Both the position numbers and the translations under genes were made by a program. Below the pieces are notes generated by a model that worked only from the letters and a program-made list of their open reading frames with translations, searched no databases and was not told the origin of the DNA. From Shinella sp. SUS2 (GTDB lineage Bacteria > Pseudomonadota > Alphaproteobacteria > Rhizobiales > Rhizobiaceae): DNA of 64,000 nt. The DNA lies in NCBI RefSeq assembly GCF_001262505.1, contig NZ_KQ410729.1:248001-312000 (forward strand), read 5' to 3'. Within the stretch, counting starts at the first letter, position 1. The number at the start of each line of letters is the position of its first letter. Shown here in pieces: positions 28,801 through 38,126 of the stretch.

Positions 28801-29259
28801 GTGCAACTGGACGAATTCGACCGTAAACTGCTCGCGCATCTGCAGCAGGACGCGCGCCTGACCAACAACGAACTGTCCGAGCGCATCCATCTTTCCCCCT
28901 CGCAATGTTCCCGCCGGCGTATCCGGCTGGAAGAGGAGGGCATCATCCGCGCCTATCGGGCGGAGCTCGACCGGGAAAAGCTCGATCTCGGTATCGTCAT
29001 CGTCGTTACGGTGACGCTTTCGACGCACAATCGCGACAATGCCGTACGGTTCGCACGGCTGATTTCCAATCTGCCGGAGGTGTTGGAGGCTTTCTCGCTG
29101 ACGGGGGAGATGGACTACATCATCAAGGTCGTCGTGCCGAACCTCAAGGCGCTGTCGGCCTTCGTCAACGATGTGCTGCTGCCGCACGAATCCGTTTCGC
29201 ATGTGAAGACGGCCATCGTGCTCGATACGCTGAAGGAGACGATGGCCCTGCCGCTCTGA
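28801..29259 (+). CDS. Lrp/AsnC-family regulator divergent from hppD
   Basis: Regulator of 152 residues: N-terminal HTH (LDEFDRKLLAHLQQDARLTNNELSERI) and C-terminal RAM domain (GEMDYIIKVVVPNLKALSAF). A GTG start at 28801 is chosen because GGAGGGC lies 6 nt upstream and the family begins just before LDEFDRK; the frame is open to 28741. It probably controls hppD in response to an aromatic amino acid. An ATGCA/TGCAT inverted repeat at 28719-28735 lies between the genes and is a weak operator candidate. Confidence 0.88.
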   Translation: MQLDEFDRKLLAHLQQDARLTNNELSERIHLSPSQCSRRRIRLEEEGIIRAYRAELDREKLDLGIVIVVTVTLSTHNRDNAVRFARLISNLPEVLEAFSLTGEMDYIIKVVVPNLKALSAFVNDVLLPHESVSHVKTAIVLDTLKETMALPL

Positions 29260-29396
29260 GCGCTGTTGCGGACGGGCAACAGCCGTTCGCCTTGCCCTGT
29301 TCCCGCAGGAACAGGTTCGACTCTGCCGCCGTTGTAGAAACCGATCACAACGGATGAGACAGAGCCGAACGCGGCCGACAGCCAGGAAACAGGACC

Positions 29397-29561
29397 ATGC
29401 AGACGAACACCCAGAAGCAGGAAAACCCGGTTGCGAGCCGCCTTCGCCCGGTCGTTTATCTCTATGCCGCCGTCAACATCGCCGTCGTGGCGCTGCTCTT
29501 CTCCACCGTCTCGCCGACGCTGGCCACCGGCCCGGCACAGGAGATCGCCAGCCTGCGCTGA
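29397..29561 (+). CDS. 54-aa single-helix membrane protein, unknown function
   Basis: Very short frame starting MQTNTQKQENPVASRLR. It encodes a polar N-terminus, one membrane helix (VVYLYAAVNIAVVALLFSTV, about 19-38) and a short tail ending IASLR. CAGGAAACAGGACC upstream contains a suitable ribosome site, and the codon use matches the neighbours (G/C third positions). It lies between the Lrp gene and the MBL-fold gene on the same strand. No family recognised. Confidence 0.6.
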   Translation: MQTNTQKQENPVASRLRPVVYLYAAVNIAVVALLFSTVSPTLATGPAQEIASLR

Positions 29562-29708
29562 GCCGGCATAGGGTTCTTGGCGCCTGTTGCCCGATCCGGG
29601 AGTCTCTTGAAGGGCTTACGCGAAAAACCTGATGTCTTGCAGCGTCCTTTGCGTGCGGCGCGGTAATGGCTATATCAGGCGCAACGCGGCACTTTGAGCG
29701 AGGACCCC

Positions 29709-30356
29709 ATGGGCATGCTTCAGGCGGGCATCATTCCCGTCACCCCCTTCCAGCAGAACTGCACCATTCTCTTCGACAGCGAGACGAAGGAGGGCGTCGT
29801 CGTCGATCCCGGCGGCGATGTCGAGGTGATCCTCAAGACTCTCGAGGAGAACGGGATCACGGTGAAGGCGATCTGGCTGACGCATGGCCATATCGATCAT
29901 GCCGGCGGCGCCAAGGAGCTGAAGGAGGCGCTCGGCATCGACATTATCGGCCCGCACAAGGACGACCTGTCGCTGTTGCAGCGGCTGGAAGCGCAGGCCT
30001 CGATGTTCGGCGTGCCGATGAAGGTGAGCAATGTGCTGCCCGACCGCTGGCTAGAGGACGGCGATACGGTATCCTTCGGTGACCACACCTTCGAAGTCTA
30101 CCACACGCCCGGCCATGCGCCGGGGCACGTCATCTATTTCCACCGCGGTCAGGGCTTCGCCCATCTCGGCGACGTGCTCTTCCAGGGATCGATCGGCCGA
30201 ACGGACCTGCCGGGCGGCAACCATCAGCAGCTCTTGGATTCCATCCGCGACAAGGTATTCCCGCTTGGCGACGAGGTCGGATTCCTTTGCGGGCATGGGC
30301 CGGGCGGCAAGATCGGCGAAGAGCGGCGCACGAACCCGTTCCTGCGCGGCCTGTAA
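29709..30356 (+). CDS. metallo-beta-lactamase-fold hydrolase (YcbL/glyoxalase II-like)
   Basis: Cytoplasmic MBL-fold enzyme of 215 residues. Metal ligands: THGHIDHAGG (HxHxDH), TPGHAPGHV, GDVLFQGSIGRTDL and a late CGHGPGG. This set matches the small YcbL-type glyoxalase II-like group. The start at 29709 has a GAGGA site; the frame runs five codons further upstream through a TTG. Thioester or related hydrolase activity is likely; the physiological substrate is unknown. Confidence 0.9.
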   Translation: MGMLQAGIIPVTPFQQNCTILFDSETKEGVVVDPGGDVEVILKTLEENGITVKAIWLTHGHIDHAGGAKELKEALGIDIIGPHKDDLSLLQRLEAQASMFGVPMKVSNVLPDRWLEDGDTVSFGDHTFEVYHTPGHAPGHVIYFHRGQGFAHLGDVLFQGSIGRTDLPGGNHQQLLDSIRDKVFPLGDEVGFLCGHGPGGKIGEERRTNPFLRGL

Positions 30357-30363
30357 ACGCAAA

Positions 30364-30393
30364 AGAGGCGAGCGCCGCCTGGCGCCCGCCTCT
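30364..30393 (-). terminator. terminator of the BA14K gene
   Basis: Stem AGAGGCG-GCGCC with GGCGC-CGCCTCT, one internal A/C mismatch, 4-nt loop; TTTTGCG follows on the minus strand. Confidence 0.7.
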
Positions 30394-30414
30394 CGATGTC
30401 GGCCCGGTCCGGTT

Positions 30415-30876
30415 TCAGCCGGCGGTGCAGAAGTGTTCACGGCCATCATAGCCGACGAAGGTGCCGCTGTTCGGGTTGAACGAGCGATAGCGCCGTGCGC
30501 AGTAGTCGTACCAGGACTGGGTCCAGGGCTCGTAGCTCGGCACGACGACCGGCTGGCGGTAGATCACGCGCGGCTCGGGTTCCGGATAGTAGTCCGGCTC
30601 CACATAGACGCGGCGCTCTTCGTAGCGCGGCTGGTTGGCGATGGCGCCACCGATGATGAGGCCGGTGGCAAGACCCAGCGCGCCGCCAACGACGGCATCG
30701 CGGCCATTGTCGCGGTCGCGGTTGTGGCGACGCGGCTTGCGGTATTCGTAGGTATCGCCTTCGCGCCAGTAGCCATCGCGGTTGCGGTCACGCGCTTCAA
30801 CGACGCCGGCCGTTGCGGTGAGGGTCGTCGCGGCGACGGCTGCGGACAACACAAGGGTCTTGAGGAACTTGTTCAT
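30415..30876 (-). CDS. BA14K-family secreted protein
   Basis: Predicted exported protein of 153 residues. The signal peptide ends around TAGVVEA; a charged Arg/Asp stretch and a Gly-rich hydrophobic segment (AVVGGALGLATGLIIGGAIA) follow, then a Tyr/Pro/Glu region. The C-terminus WYDYCARRYRSFNPNSGTF with GREHFC is the BA14K signature, first known from an immunoreactive Brucella protein with lectin-like behaviour. The ATG at 30876 has AGGGAAA upstream. A monocistronic gene with its own terminator. Confidence 0.9.
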   Translation of the reverse strand: MNKFLKTLVLSAAVAATTLTATAGVVEARDRNRDGYWREGDTYEYRKPRRHNRDRDNGRDAVVGGALGLATGLIIGGAIANQPRYEERRVYVEPDYYPEPEPRVIYRQPVVVPSYEPWTQSWYDYCARRYRSFNPNSGTFVGYDGREHFCTAG

Positions 30877-30955
30877 GACGTCTTTCCCTAGGCTCCGGCC
30901 CAACGCCGGCTGATGGCGAGGAAACTAGAGGAAAGAGGCTGAACCGTGGCTGAAC

Positions 30956-30980
30956 AAAAAAACCCGGCATCTCTGCCGGG
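30956..30980 (-). terminator. cspA-like gene terminator
   Basis: 7-bp stem CCCGGCA/TGCCGGG with a 4-nt loop, followed on the minus strand by seven T. Confidence 0.9.
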
Positions 30981-31010
30981 CTTCAACTGAAAATCCTGAA
31001 AGGCGCCGGT

Positions 31011-31226
31011 TCAGCCGGCGATCTGCAGGTTGACCGCCTTCGGGCCTTTGCCGCGGCGATCGGGTTCCGTGTCGAAGCTTACCTTCTGGTTTTCGGAAAG
31101 GCCGTTCAGGCCGGAAGCCTGCACAGCGGAAATGTGTACGAAGATATCCGCGCCACCGTTGTCGGGCTTGATAAAGCCAAAGCCCTTCTCGGTGTTGAAG
31201 AATTTTACGATGCCAGTCTCGGCCAT
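31011..31226 (-). CDS. cspA: cold-shock-domain protein
   Basis: 71-residue CSD protein that binds single-stranded nucleic acid. RNP1 is KGFGFIK and RNP2 DIFVHISAV; the C-terminus is GPKAVNLQIAG. The start has AGGACCTGACGT at SD distance on the minus strand. The 450-nt region upstream is free of genes, which would allow a long thermosensitive leader as in other csp genes. A TTGCGA/AATAAA pair with 16-nt spacing (31419-31446, minus strand) is a weak promoter candidate. Confidence 0.94.
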   Translation of the reverse strand: MAETGIVKFFNTEKGFGFIKPDNGGADIFVHISAVQASGLNGLSENQKVSFDTEPDRRGKGPKAVNLQIAG

Positions 31227-31678
31227 ACGTCAGGTCCTTTTCTCTCTGCCCGTATATTGGCGGCGGGCAGCACATCAGTTTTGCCCCGAGGGGCGTTAGG
31301 CAGGCAGTTCTCGAGGTTGAGGAAAGGGTCCTGTTTTCACCGCAGCCAGCCAGCCAGCTAGTCTCGTGGACTGTCCAGATCTTGGCTGCCCGGAATTATT
31401 TCGCGTCTCCGGCGCGCTTTTATTCAAGGTCTTCCCGTGTTCGCAAATTGCCCGAACGGCGCAAGAGTGATGCGTTTGCGTTAAATTGGCAAGCAAAAGT
31501 TTTAGCGCGTGTTTGACGCGCCTCACTTTGGTCAAATTCCGGGCGATTGCCGAAAAAACCCGCAGGTTTTACGGGGCTTTGCAGTCTTCGTGCGATCTAT
31601 ATTGCGCTGCCGAAGGAAGGGGCTGTAGACGGAAGACAATCATACTTTGTTGTGCGGCGGCATGTCGGCCGGGTGGTA
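31227..31678. other. intergenic region upstream of the cold-shock gene
   Basis: 452 nt without a convincing gene. The part near 31380-31560 is AT-richer than its surroundings and probably holds the cspA promoter and 5' leader. At 31558-31581 a weak hairpin-like CCCG/CGGG pair followed by TTTTTT on the minus strand may end transcription from the sugar dehydrogenase gene. Confidence 0.4.
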
Positions 31679-32848
31679 TCAATCCGTCGTGGTCGAGCGG
31701 GAAACGCGCAGCAGCGCGCCGTTCGGATCGTCCGTCAAGAGCAGCAACGCACCGTCTGGTGCAACGATGACATCGCGGATACGGCCGAATTCGCCGTCGA
31801 ACATCCGCTCCTCCGAAACGACGGCGCCGCTTTCGTCGCGCTCCAGTCGGCTGACGAGCTGATATTTGAGAGCGGCGACGATCAGGTTGCCCTCCCATTC
31901 CGGGAACATGGCGCCGTGATAGACGGCGATGGCGCCGGGTGCGATGGACGGGTCCCAATAATAGAGTGGCTGTTCATAGCCTTTCGCCGCCGAGCCGAGG
32001 TCGAATTCCGCGCCGGAATAATGGCGGCCGAAGGAGACGAGGGGCCAGCCGTAGTTGTGGCCGGGCTGCGGCACATTGATCTCGTCGCCGCCGCGTGCGC
32101 CGTGCTCGACGGTCAGCAGCGTGCCGTCCTTCGGGTCGATGACGAGGCCCTGCGGATTGCGGTGCCCCTTCGACCAGATCTCCGCCAGCCCCTCGGCGCT
32201 GCCGAGGAAGGGATTGTCGGCATGCGGGCTGCCGTCCGGGTTGATGTGCAGGATGGCGCCGGCATGGTCGCGCGGATCCTGCGCGCGCGGGCCTTCGCCC
32301 CGGTCGCCGATGCCGAAGAACAGGCTGCCGTCCTTGGCGATGGCGATGCGCGAGCCGAAATGCTGGCCGCGCGAGGTGAGGCGGTTCATCAGGAAGATGC
32401 GGGTCGTGTCCTCCAGCGCCGTGTCGTCCGCGGCAAGCCTTGCCTTGGCCACGGCCGTGCCGGAACCGCCGTCTCCGCGGGCACTGTAGGTCAGGTACAG
32501 TATGCGGCTGGTCGCAAAATCGGGGGCGAGTGCGATGTCGAGCAGGCCGCCCTGGCCGGTGGTGGAGACTTCGGGCACGCCGCGAAGGGGCGCGGAGACC
32601 TTGCCGCCGCGGATCAGGCGGAGCGTGCCGCCTTTTTCGGAAACGAGATAGGCGCCATCGGGCAGGACCTCGACGGACCACGGCTGGTTCAGCCCCGTCG
32701 CCAGCGTCTCGACGAGCAGGGCGGCTTTCTTGCTGGGGATTTCGCGGGTTTCGGCGGATGCGGGAGAGACCAGAAGCGTCGCGGTCAGGAGGAGCATCGC
32801 GGCGGCGCCCGCCAATATGCCTTTCAAGGGCCGAATATCCTGTCGCAT
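31679..32848 (-). CDS. PQQ-dependent aldose sugar dehydrogenase (YliI/Asd type)
   Basis: Periplasmic beta-propeller dehydrogenase of 389 residues. A signal peptide covers about residues 1-32 (ending SPASA). Family motifs: GLNQPWSVEVLPDGAYLVSEK, GQGGLLDIALAPDF, GHRNPQGLVIDP, GGDEINVPQPGHNYGWP. It oxidises aldose sugars with PQQ in homologues. No pqq synthesis genes are in view. The downstream 66-aa membrane protein is upstream of it on the same strand, 74 nt away. Confidence 0.92.
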   Translation of the reverse strand: MRQDIRPLKGILAGAAAMLLLTATLLVSPASAETREIPSKKAALLVETLATGLNQPWSVEVLPDGAYLVSEKGGTLRLIRGGKVSAPLRGVPEVSTTGQGGLLDIALAPDFATSRILYLTYSARGDGGSGTAVAKARLAADDTALEDTTRIFLMNRLTSRGQHFGSRIAIAKDGSLFFGIGDRGEGPRAQDPRDHAGAILHINPDGSPHADNPFLGSAEGLAEIWSKGHRNPQGLVIDPKDGTLLTVEHGARGGDEINVPQPGHNYGWPLVSFGRHYSGAEFDLGSAAKGYEQPLYYWDPSIAPGAIAVYHGAMFPEWEGNLIVAALKYQLVSRLERDESGAVVSEERMFDGEFGRIRDVIVAPDGALLLLTDDPNGALLRVSRSTTTD

Positions 32849-32922
32849 CGCCGTCTCCTGTCTTCTGCCGTTAACTGGCCCAGAGGCGAGCGGCTTTCAA
32901 GAGCGGCGCCGGGGCGGGCGGC

Positions 32923-33123
32923 TCACTTTTGCGTGGGCTCGATGTGAGACGTCGTCTTTTCGATGCCGGAGGTCTTGATCGTGTCGAGCGCGACGGCGGG
33001 TGGCGACATCAGGCTGACGACCATGGCGACGCAGGCGGCGAGCGCCGTCATGGCGATCATGAACATGGCGCGGGATTCGCGTGCCTTCGGCTTCCTGCCG
33101 ACCTTGTCTTCATCCAGAAACAT
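32923..33123 (-). CDS. 66-aa single-pass membrane protein, unknown function
   Basis: Short protein starting MFLDEDKVGRKPKARESRAM, a basic cytoplasmic end followed by one helix (FMIAMTALAACVAMVVSLM) and a periplasmic tail ending SHIEPTQK. The ATG at 33123 has a strong GACAGGAGGGG site, which is why the longer upstream frame is rejected. No family recognised; the gene may be co-transcribed with the sugar dehydrogenase. Confidence 0.65.
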   Translation of the reverse strand: MFLDEDKVGRKPKARESRAMFMIAMTALAACVAMVVSLMSPPAVALDTIKTSGIEKTTSHIEPTQK

Positions 33124-33296
33124 CGTTTTCCCCTCCTGTCCTTCGCTTGCCTTGGCACCGAAAAAGCTCGCCGAAATCGGCGCGAGAACGACCGAATTGC
33201 GGCAAGGCCCGACATTTATTGTGGCGAAAAGAAGGCGGGGTAAAAAAGCTGGATTTCCAGTGCGTTCGACCGAATAGACGGCGCGCCTGCGCCGTC

Positions 33297-34205
33297 TTAC
33301 ATGCCTCTGCGGCCGAACTGGCGGACCGGTCGCGCGGCTCGGTTTTCCAAGGGCGCGAAACCTGTTGCCGCAAGCGTTGCGGCAGGTGACTGTGCCGGCT
33401 CGTCGTCGCCTTCCGGGAAGGTGATGTTGAAGCTCGTGGGAGCCGTCTCCGGCCGGGCAAGCAGGTAGCCCTGCATCAGCGGCCCGCCCATGTCGCGGCA
33501 CAGCGCGATCATCTCCGGTTCCTCGATGCCGCCGACAATGGCGCGAATACCTTTCGCTGCGAACTGGCCGACGACGACGCGCAACAAAGCGAGCCCGGCG
33601 GAGTTTTCCACGAAGCTGCGCAGCCAGGCGGTATCGAAGGTCACGAATTGCGGCTTCAGTCGTTCCAGGCGCTCAAGGTCGTGGTCCTCGCCGGTGTAGT
33701 TGTCGATGGCGATGGCAAAGCCGCTGTCATGCAGGCGTGCGGCGAAGGAAACCAGCGTGTCGAGATCGTCCCGCGGGTGCTCGCGGATCTCGCAGGCGAT
33801 GCGCGCCGGCGGCAGGCCTGCCTCGTGCGCGGCAAGGCGCAGCCATTCCACTTCCTGGCGGATGGCCTGAGGCGTGGTGTAGAGCCCGGCCTGGAAATTG
33901 ATGATGAGCGCGGCCTCGCGCCGGCCGAGCGCACCGGTATTGAGGATGTGCAGGCTGCGGCAAAGGCCGTCCACCGCCATGCGTTCGTCTTCCGGAACGC
34001 GTTCGAAGAATTCTGCCGGGGAGCAGGGCATGTCGCCCGCGCTGGCGCGGATCAATCCCTTGAATGCGGCGATCTGCGGTCGGCCGTCCGCGCGCTCGGA
34101 AAAGATCGGTTGAAGGGCGGATTGCAGGAAGAAGGGGCCGTAGGCTGCGCCGAAGGCGCCGCCCGGCTGCCGGACGAGATTGGAGAAGATGCTTCTTTCG
34201 CTCAT
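33297..34205 (-). CDS. degenerate EAL-domain protein, probably catalytically inactive
   Basis: About 302 residues covering one EAL fold. The hallmark sites are lost: EAL reads AFKGLIRAS, the metal-binding Glu region reads ACEIREHP, DDFGTGYSSL reads IDNYTGEDHDLERL, and AEGVET reads VGGIEEPEMI. The fold is still evident from NFQAGLYTTPQAI, FVTFDTAWLRSF and GPLMQGYLLARP. It may bind c-di-GMP or act through protein contacts without hydrolysis. The start is uncertain: 34205 (MSERSIF), 34217, or further upstream. Confidence 0.82.
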   Translation of the reverse strand: MSERSIFSNLVRQPGGAFGAAYGPFFLQSALQPIFSERADGRPQIAAFKGLIRASAGDMPCSPAEFFERVPEDERMAVDGLCRSLHILNTGALGRREAALIINFQAGLYTTPQAIRQEVEWLRLAAHEAGLPPARIACEIREHPRDDLDTLVSFAARLHDSGFAIAIDNYTGEDHDLERLERLKPQFVTFDTAWLRSFVENSAGLALLRVVVGQFAAKGIRAIVGGIEEPEMIALCRDMGGPLMQGYLLARPETAPTSFNITFPEGDDEPAQSPAATLAATGFAPLENRAARPVRQFGRRGM

Positions 34206-34262
34206 GCAGCGCACCATCCGCTGGAACGTCCCGACGGCGCGATTATAGAGAGCACCCGTTAA

Positions 34263-35732
<1,470 letters not shown>

Positions 35733-35754
35733 CAGGCTCTTTGCAATGTGATGC

Positions 35755-35782
35755 AAAACCCGCCGGCAACGGCGGGTTTTTT
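35755..35782 (+). terminator. aatA terminator
   Basis: 11-bp stem AAAACCCGCCG/CGGCGGGTTTT with a GCAA loop, ending in six T, 23 nt past the stop. Confidence 0.92.
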
Positions 35783-35851
35783 GTTGCCGCCCCCATGAAA
35801 TTTCCACTCTCGGTGCCGATATTGGGGAAAAGCGAATCCCGGAGCAGGACC

Positions 35852-36097
35852 ATGAACATGAAGTCATTCGCCGTTGCCGCCCTGGCAGCCCTTGCCGTTG
35901 CTGCGCCCGCCATGGCCGCGGACGGTTACAAGAATGGCGACGAGCGTGCGCCGCGCGGCAGCATCGTCGTCAGCGAGCGGGCGCAATACATGTCGTTCTA
36001 CGATTATTTCTTCAACAATCCGGGCAAGTCCCGCACCCTGCGCTATGATCCCGGCGAGTACTACAAGGGCCTGACCCGCGAATACGACCGGCCGTAA
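35852..36097 (+). CDS. small periplasmic protein, unknown function
   Basis: 81 residues with a clear signal peptide (MNMKSFAVAALAALAVAAPA, cleavage after AMA). The mature part of about 60 residues is aromatic-rich and charged: SERAQYMSFYDYFFNNPG and YDPGEYYKGLTREYDRP. GGAGCAGGACC precedes the ATG; a second ATG two codons later is possible. No family recognised. It has its own transcription unit between two terminators. Confidence 0.72.
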   Translation: MNMKSFAVAALAALAVAAPAMAADGYKNGDERAPRGSIVVSERAQYMSFYDYFFNNPGKSRTLRYDPGEYYKGLTREYDRP

Positions 36098-36204
36098 CGG
36101 GCCTTTCTCTGTTCGGGGGGCTGCAGCCGGAGGAGCGAGCCAACAGCCCGTGCCGTGAACCGGATTGTTCCGGGAATGTCCTTGCGCCCATCGCATGCAA
36201 AAGA

Positions 36205-36236
36205 AAACGCCCGCGGGGAGGAGACCGCGGGCGTTT
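36205..36236. terminator. bidirectional terminator
   Basis: 12-bp stem AAACGCCCGCGG/CCGCGGGCGTTT with an 8-nt loop. T-rich runs follow on both strands. It separates the plus-strand small secreted gene from the minus-strand alkene reductase. Confidence 0.85.
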
Positions 36237-36299
36237 CTGTCCTCCCTCGGGGAGGAGGCATCGGAGCGCTGGATTGCGCAACGCTTCGATGCAAGGGTG

Positions 36300-37421
36300 T
36301 CACGCGACGTTGTCGAGGGACGGATAGTCCGTGTAGCCCTTGGCGCCGCCGCCGTAGAAGGTGCCCTGATCCGGGGCATTCAGCGCGGTCTTGTCTTTCA
36401 GCCGCTCGACGAGGTCCGGGTTGGCGATGAACAGCTTGCCGAAGGCGACGAGGTCGGCCTTGCCGCTTTCGACGGCATCGATGGCGAGTTCGCGGTTGTA
36501 GCCGTTGTTGACCATCCACGCCGCCTTGCCGCCGGCGGCCTTGTAGGCGGCGCGCAGTGCCGCGTAATCGAAGGGCGTGTCGCCCTGCTGGTGGTCACGC
36601 GAGCCGCCCGTCGCGCCTTCGATGATATGGATGTAGGCCAGATCATACTTGGCGAGACCTTCGACCACATAGGTGAAGAGCGGCTGCGGGTCAGGGTCGA
36701 ATGCGTCGTTGGCGGGGGTCACCGGCGAGATGCGGATCGCGGTACGACCGGCGCCGATCTCCTTGGTGATGGTGTCGACGACCTCGAAAAGCAGGCGCGC
36801 GCGGTTTTCGATCGAGCCGCCATACTCGTCCGTGCGTGCGTTGCTGCCCGAGCGCAGGAACTGGTCGATCAGGTACCCGTTGGCGGCGTGGATCTCGACG
36901 CCGTCAAAGCCCGCATCGATCGCGGCACGGGCGGCGCGGCGGTAGTCCTCGATGATGCCGGGAAGCTCGGCCTTCTCCAGCGCGCGGGGCTCTGAGGTTT
37001 CGGCGAAACTCCCGCTGCCGTCGGCATTGATGAGGTAGGTCTTCGACTTGGCACGGATCGCCGAAGGGGCAACCGGCTTGCCGCCGTTCGGCTGGAGCGT
37101 GTCATGGGAGATGCGGCCGACATGCCACATCTGCACGACGATCTTGCCGCCTGCCTTGTGCACGCCGTCGGTGACCTGCTTCCAGCCGTCCAGCGCCTCG
37201 GCCTTGTAGAGGCCCGGCACGTCGGCGTAGCCCTGGCCCTGGTGGCTGATGGCGGTCGCTTCGGTGATCAGCAGGCCGGCGCTGGCGCGCTGCTCGTAAT
37301 AGGCGGCGTTCAGCGTGTTCGGCACGGCGCCCGGCGAACGGTTGCGCGTCAGCGGCGCCATGACGATACGGTTGGCAAGCTGGATGTCACCGATCTTGAG
37401 AGGGTCGAAGAGCGAAGTCAT
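36300..37421 (-). CDS. nemA: Old Yellow Enzyme-type alkene reductase
   Basis: FMN flavoprotein of 373 residues that reduces activated C=C bonds and nitro compounds. OYE hallmarks: FDPLKIGDIQLANRIVMAPLTRNRS, WHVGRISHDTLQPNGG, the substrate-binding pair in EIHAANGYLIDQFL (His and Asn), and NARTDEYGGSIENRARLL. It follows an ArsR-type gene by 37 nt on the same strand; the pair is probably one operon induced by electrophiles. Confidence 0.94.
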   Translation of the reverse strand: MTSLFDPLKIGDIQLANRIVMAPLTRNRSPGAVPNTLNAAYYEQRASAGLLITEATAISHQGQGYADVPGLYKAEALDGWKQVTDGVHKAGGKIVVQMWHVGRISHDTLQPNGGKPVAPSAIRAKSKTYLINADGSGSFAETSEPRALEKAELPGIIEDYRRAARAAIDAGFDGVEIHAANGYLIDQFLRSGSNARTDEYGGSIENRARLLFEVVDTITKEIGAGRTAIRISPVTPANDAFDPDPQPLFTYVVEGLAKYDLAYIHIIEGATGGSRDHQQGDTPFDYAALRAAYKAAGGKAAWMVNNGYNRELAIDAVESGKADLVAFGKLFIANPDLVERLKDKTALNAPDQGTFYGGGAKGYTDYPSLDNVA

Positions 37422-37458
37422 GGGTAGTCCTTCTTCTGGCTTGGGGGAGGGCAGATGC

Positions 37459-37764
37459 TCAAAGCGAGCCGTTGATGTGGTGGAGAAAGGCCGCGATCTT
37501 GTCTTCGTCGCGTTTGAAGAACACCCATTGGCCGATCTTGCGTGTCGTCACGAGGCCGGCGCGCTGCAGGGTGGCAAGATGGGCGGAGACGGTGGACTGC
37601 GACAGGTCGCAGCGCCTTTCGATCTGGCCGGCGCAGACGCCAAACTCCAGCGGATGCTCCTGGCCGGAAAAATGGGTCTGCGGCTCCTTCAGCCAGGCAA
37701 GGATCTCCAGCCGCTTGGGATGCGCGAGAGCCTTGAGGATTTCGTCGGTGTCGAGCGGGGTCAT
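37459..37764 (-). CDS. ArsR-family repressor, probable regulator of nemA
   Basis: Winged-helix regulator of 101 residues. The HTH is SQSTVSAHLATLQRAGLV; the wing ends TTRKIGQWVFFKRDE. It lacks the classical ELCVCDL metal box but has two cysteines before the recognition helix (FGVCAGQIERRCDLSQS), suggesting sensing of thiol-reactive compounds. The start MTPLDTDEILKALAHPKR at 37764 is chosen from family length. A palindrome lies just upstream at 37789-37808. As I recall, the Sinorhizobium homologue flanks the abcR genes. Confidence 0.88.
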   Translation of the reverse strand: MTPLDTDEILKALAHPKRLEILAWLKEPQTHFSGQEHPLEFGVCAGQIERRCDLSQSTVSAHLATLQRAGLVTTRKIGQWVFFKRDEDKIAAFLHHINGSL

Positions 37765-37788
37765 ATCTATCGTGGTCCAGCGATGTAC

Positions 37789-37808
37789 ATATCGGTTATA
37801 TTCGATAT
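37789..37808. promoter_or_regulatory. candidate ArsR operator
   Basis: Inverted repeat ATATCG / CGATAT with an 8-nt AT-rich centre, 25 nt upstream of the ArsR start and within its probable promoter. Confidence 0.55.
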
Positions 37809-37842
37809 TGGGTTCGCGAATGTTCGATACAAGAGGCCACGG

Positions 37843-37960
37843 CAAAAAAAGAGGGCCGCAAGCGAAGCTTGGGCCCTGCAGGTGTGAAGGTATAAAACCT
37901 CCAGAGGGGAACAGCCAACGCGCGGCACTGGGAGGAGAAAGACCGCAAGTGCGTTGGCTA
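37843..37960 (-). ncRNA. abcR: AbcR-like (alpha-r15 family) small RNA, copy A beside arsR
   Basis: About 117-nt trans-acting sRNA candidate on the minus strand. Hairpin 1 has stem GCCAACGC/GCGTTGGC with an internal CTCCTCCC loop able to pair with ribosome binding sites. A conserved single-stranded CTGTTCCCCTCTGGAGG follows, then a small stem, then a terminator (GGGCCCAAG with CTTGCGGCCC, then T7). A promoter fits exactly: TTGAAG, 17 nt, CATATT (37994-37966). The same core recurs at 40762-40882. AbcR RNAs bind Hfq and repress ABC-transporter mRNAs in rhizobia and Brucella. The family name is from memory of locus and motif; ends are predicted. Confidence 0.83.
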
Positions 37961-37965
37961 ACCTG

Positions 37966-37994
37966 AATATGGGGGAGGGACCGGGGTTCTTCAA
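37966..37994 (-). promoter_or_regulatory. promoter of AbcR-like copy A
   Basis: Minus strand: -35 TTGAAG (37994-37989), 17-nt spacer, -10 CATATT (37971-37966). The predicted start is near 37959. No inverted repeat of the kind found upstream of copy B is present. Confidence 0.6.
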
Positions 37995-38030
37995 GAGAAG
38001 CACATCCCAAGTTTTTCACAAGGGTTGGAA

Positions 38031-38126
38031 ATCTGTTTCGTCTGCCCGAAGGCAAGAGAGAAGGCTGCAAGGTCAGGTGCAAAGCGCAGCGCTTTGCGAG
38101 CAATAAAAGCCCAAAACGAAACAGAT
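38031..38126. other. inverted-repeat element with inner hairpins, possible structured RNA
   Basis: 96 nt closed by perfect 11-bp arms ATCTGTTTCGT (38031-38041) and ACGAAACAGAT (38116-38126). Inside are a TGCC-CGAA-GGCA hairpin and a strong palindrome of arms GCAAAGCGC and GCGCTTTGC around one A (38079-38097). The predicted fold is a multi-branch junction. It could be an ncRNA, a leader element or a small MITE; the strand is undetermined and no target-site duplication is obvious. Confidence 0.45.
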
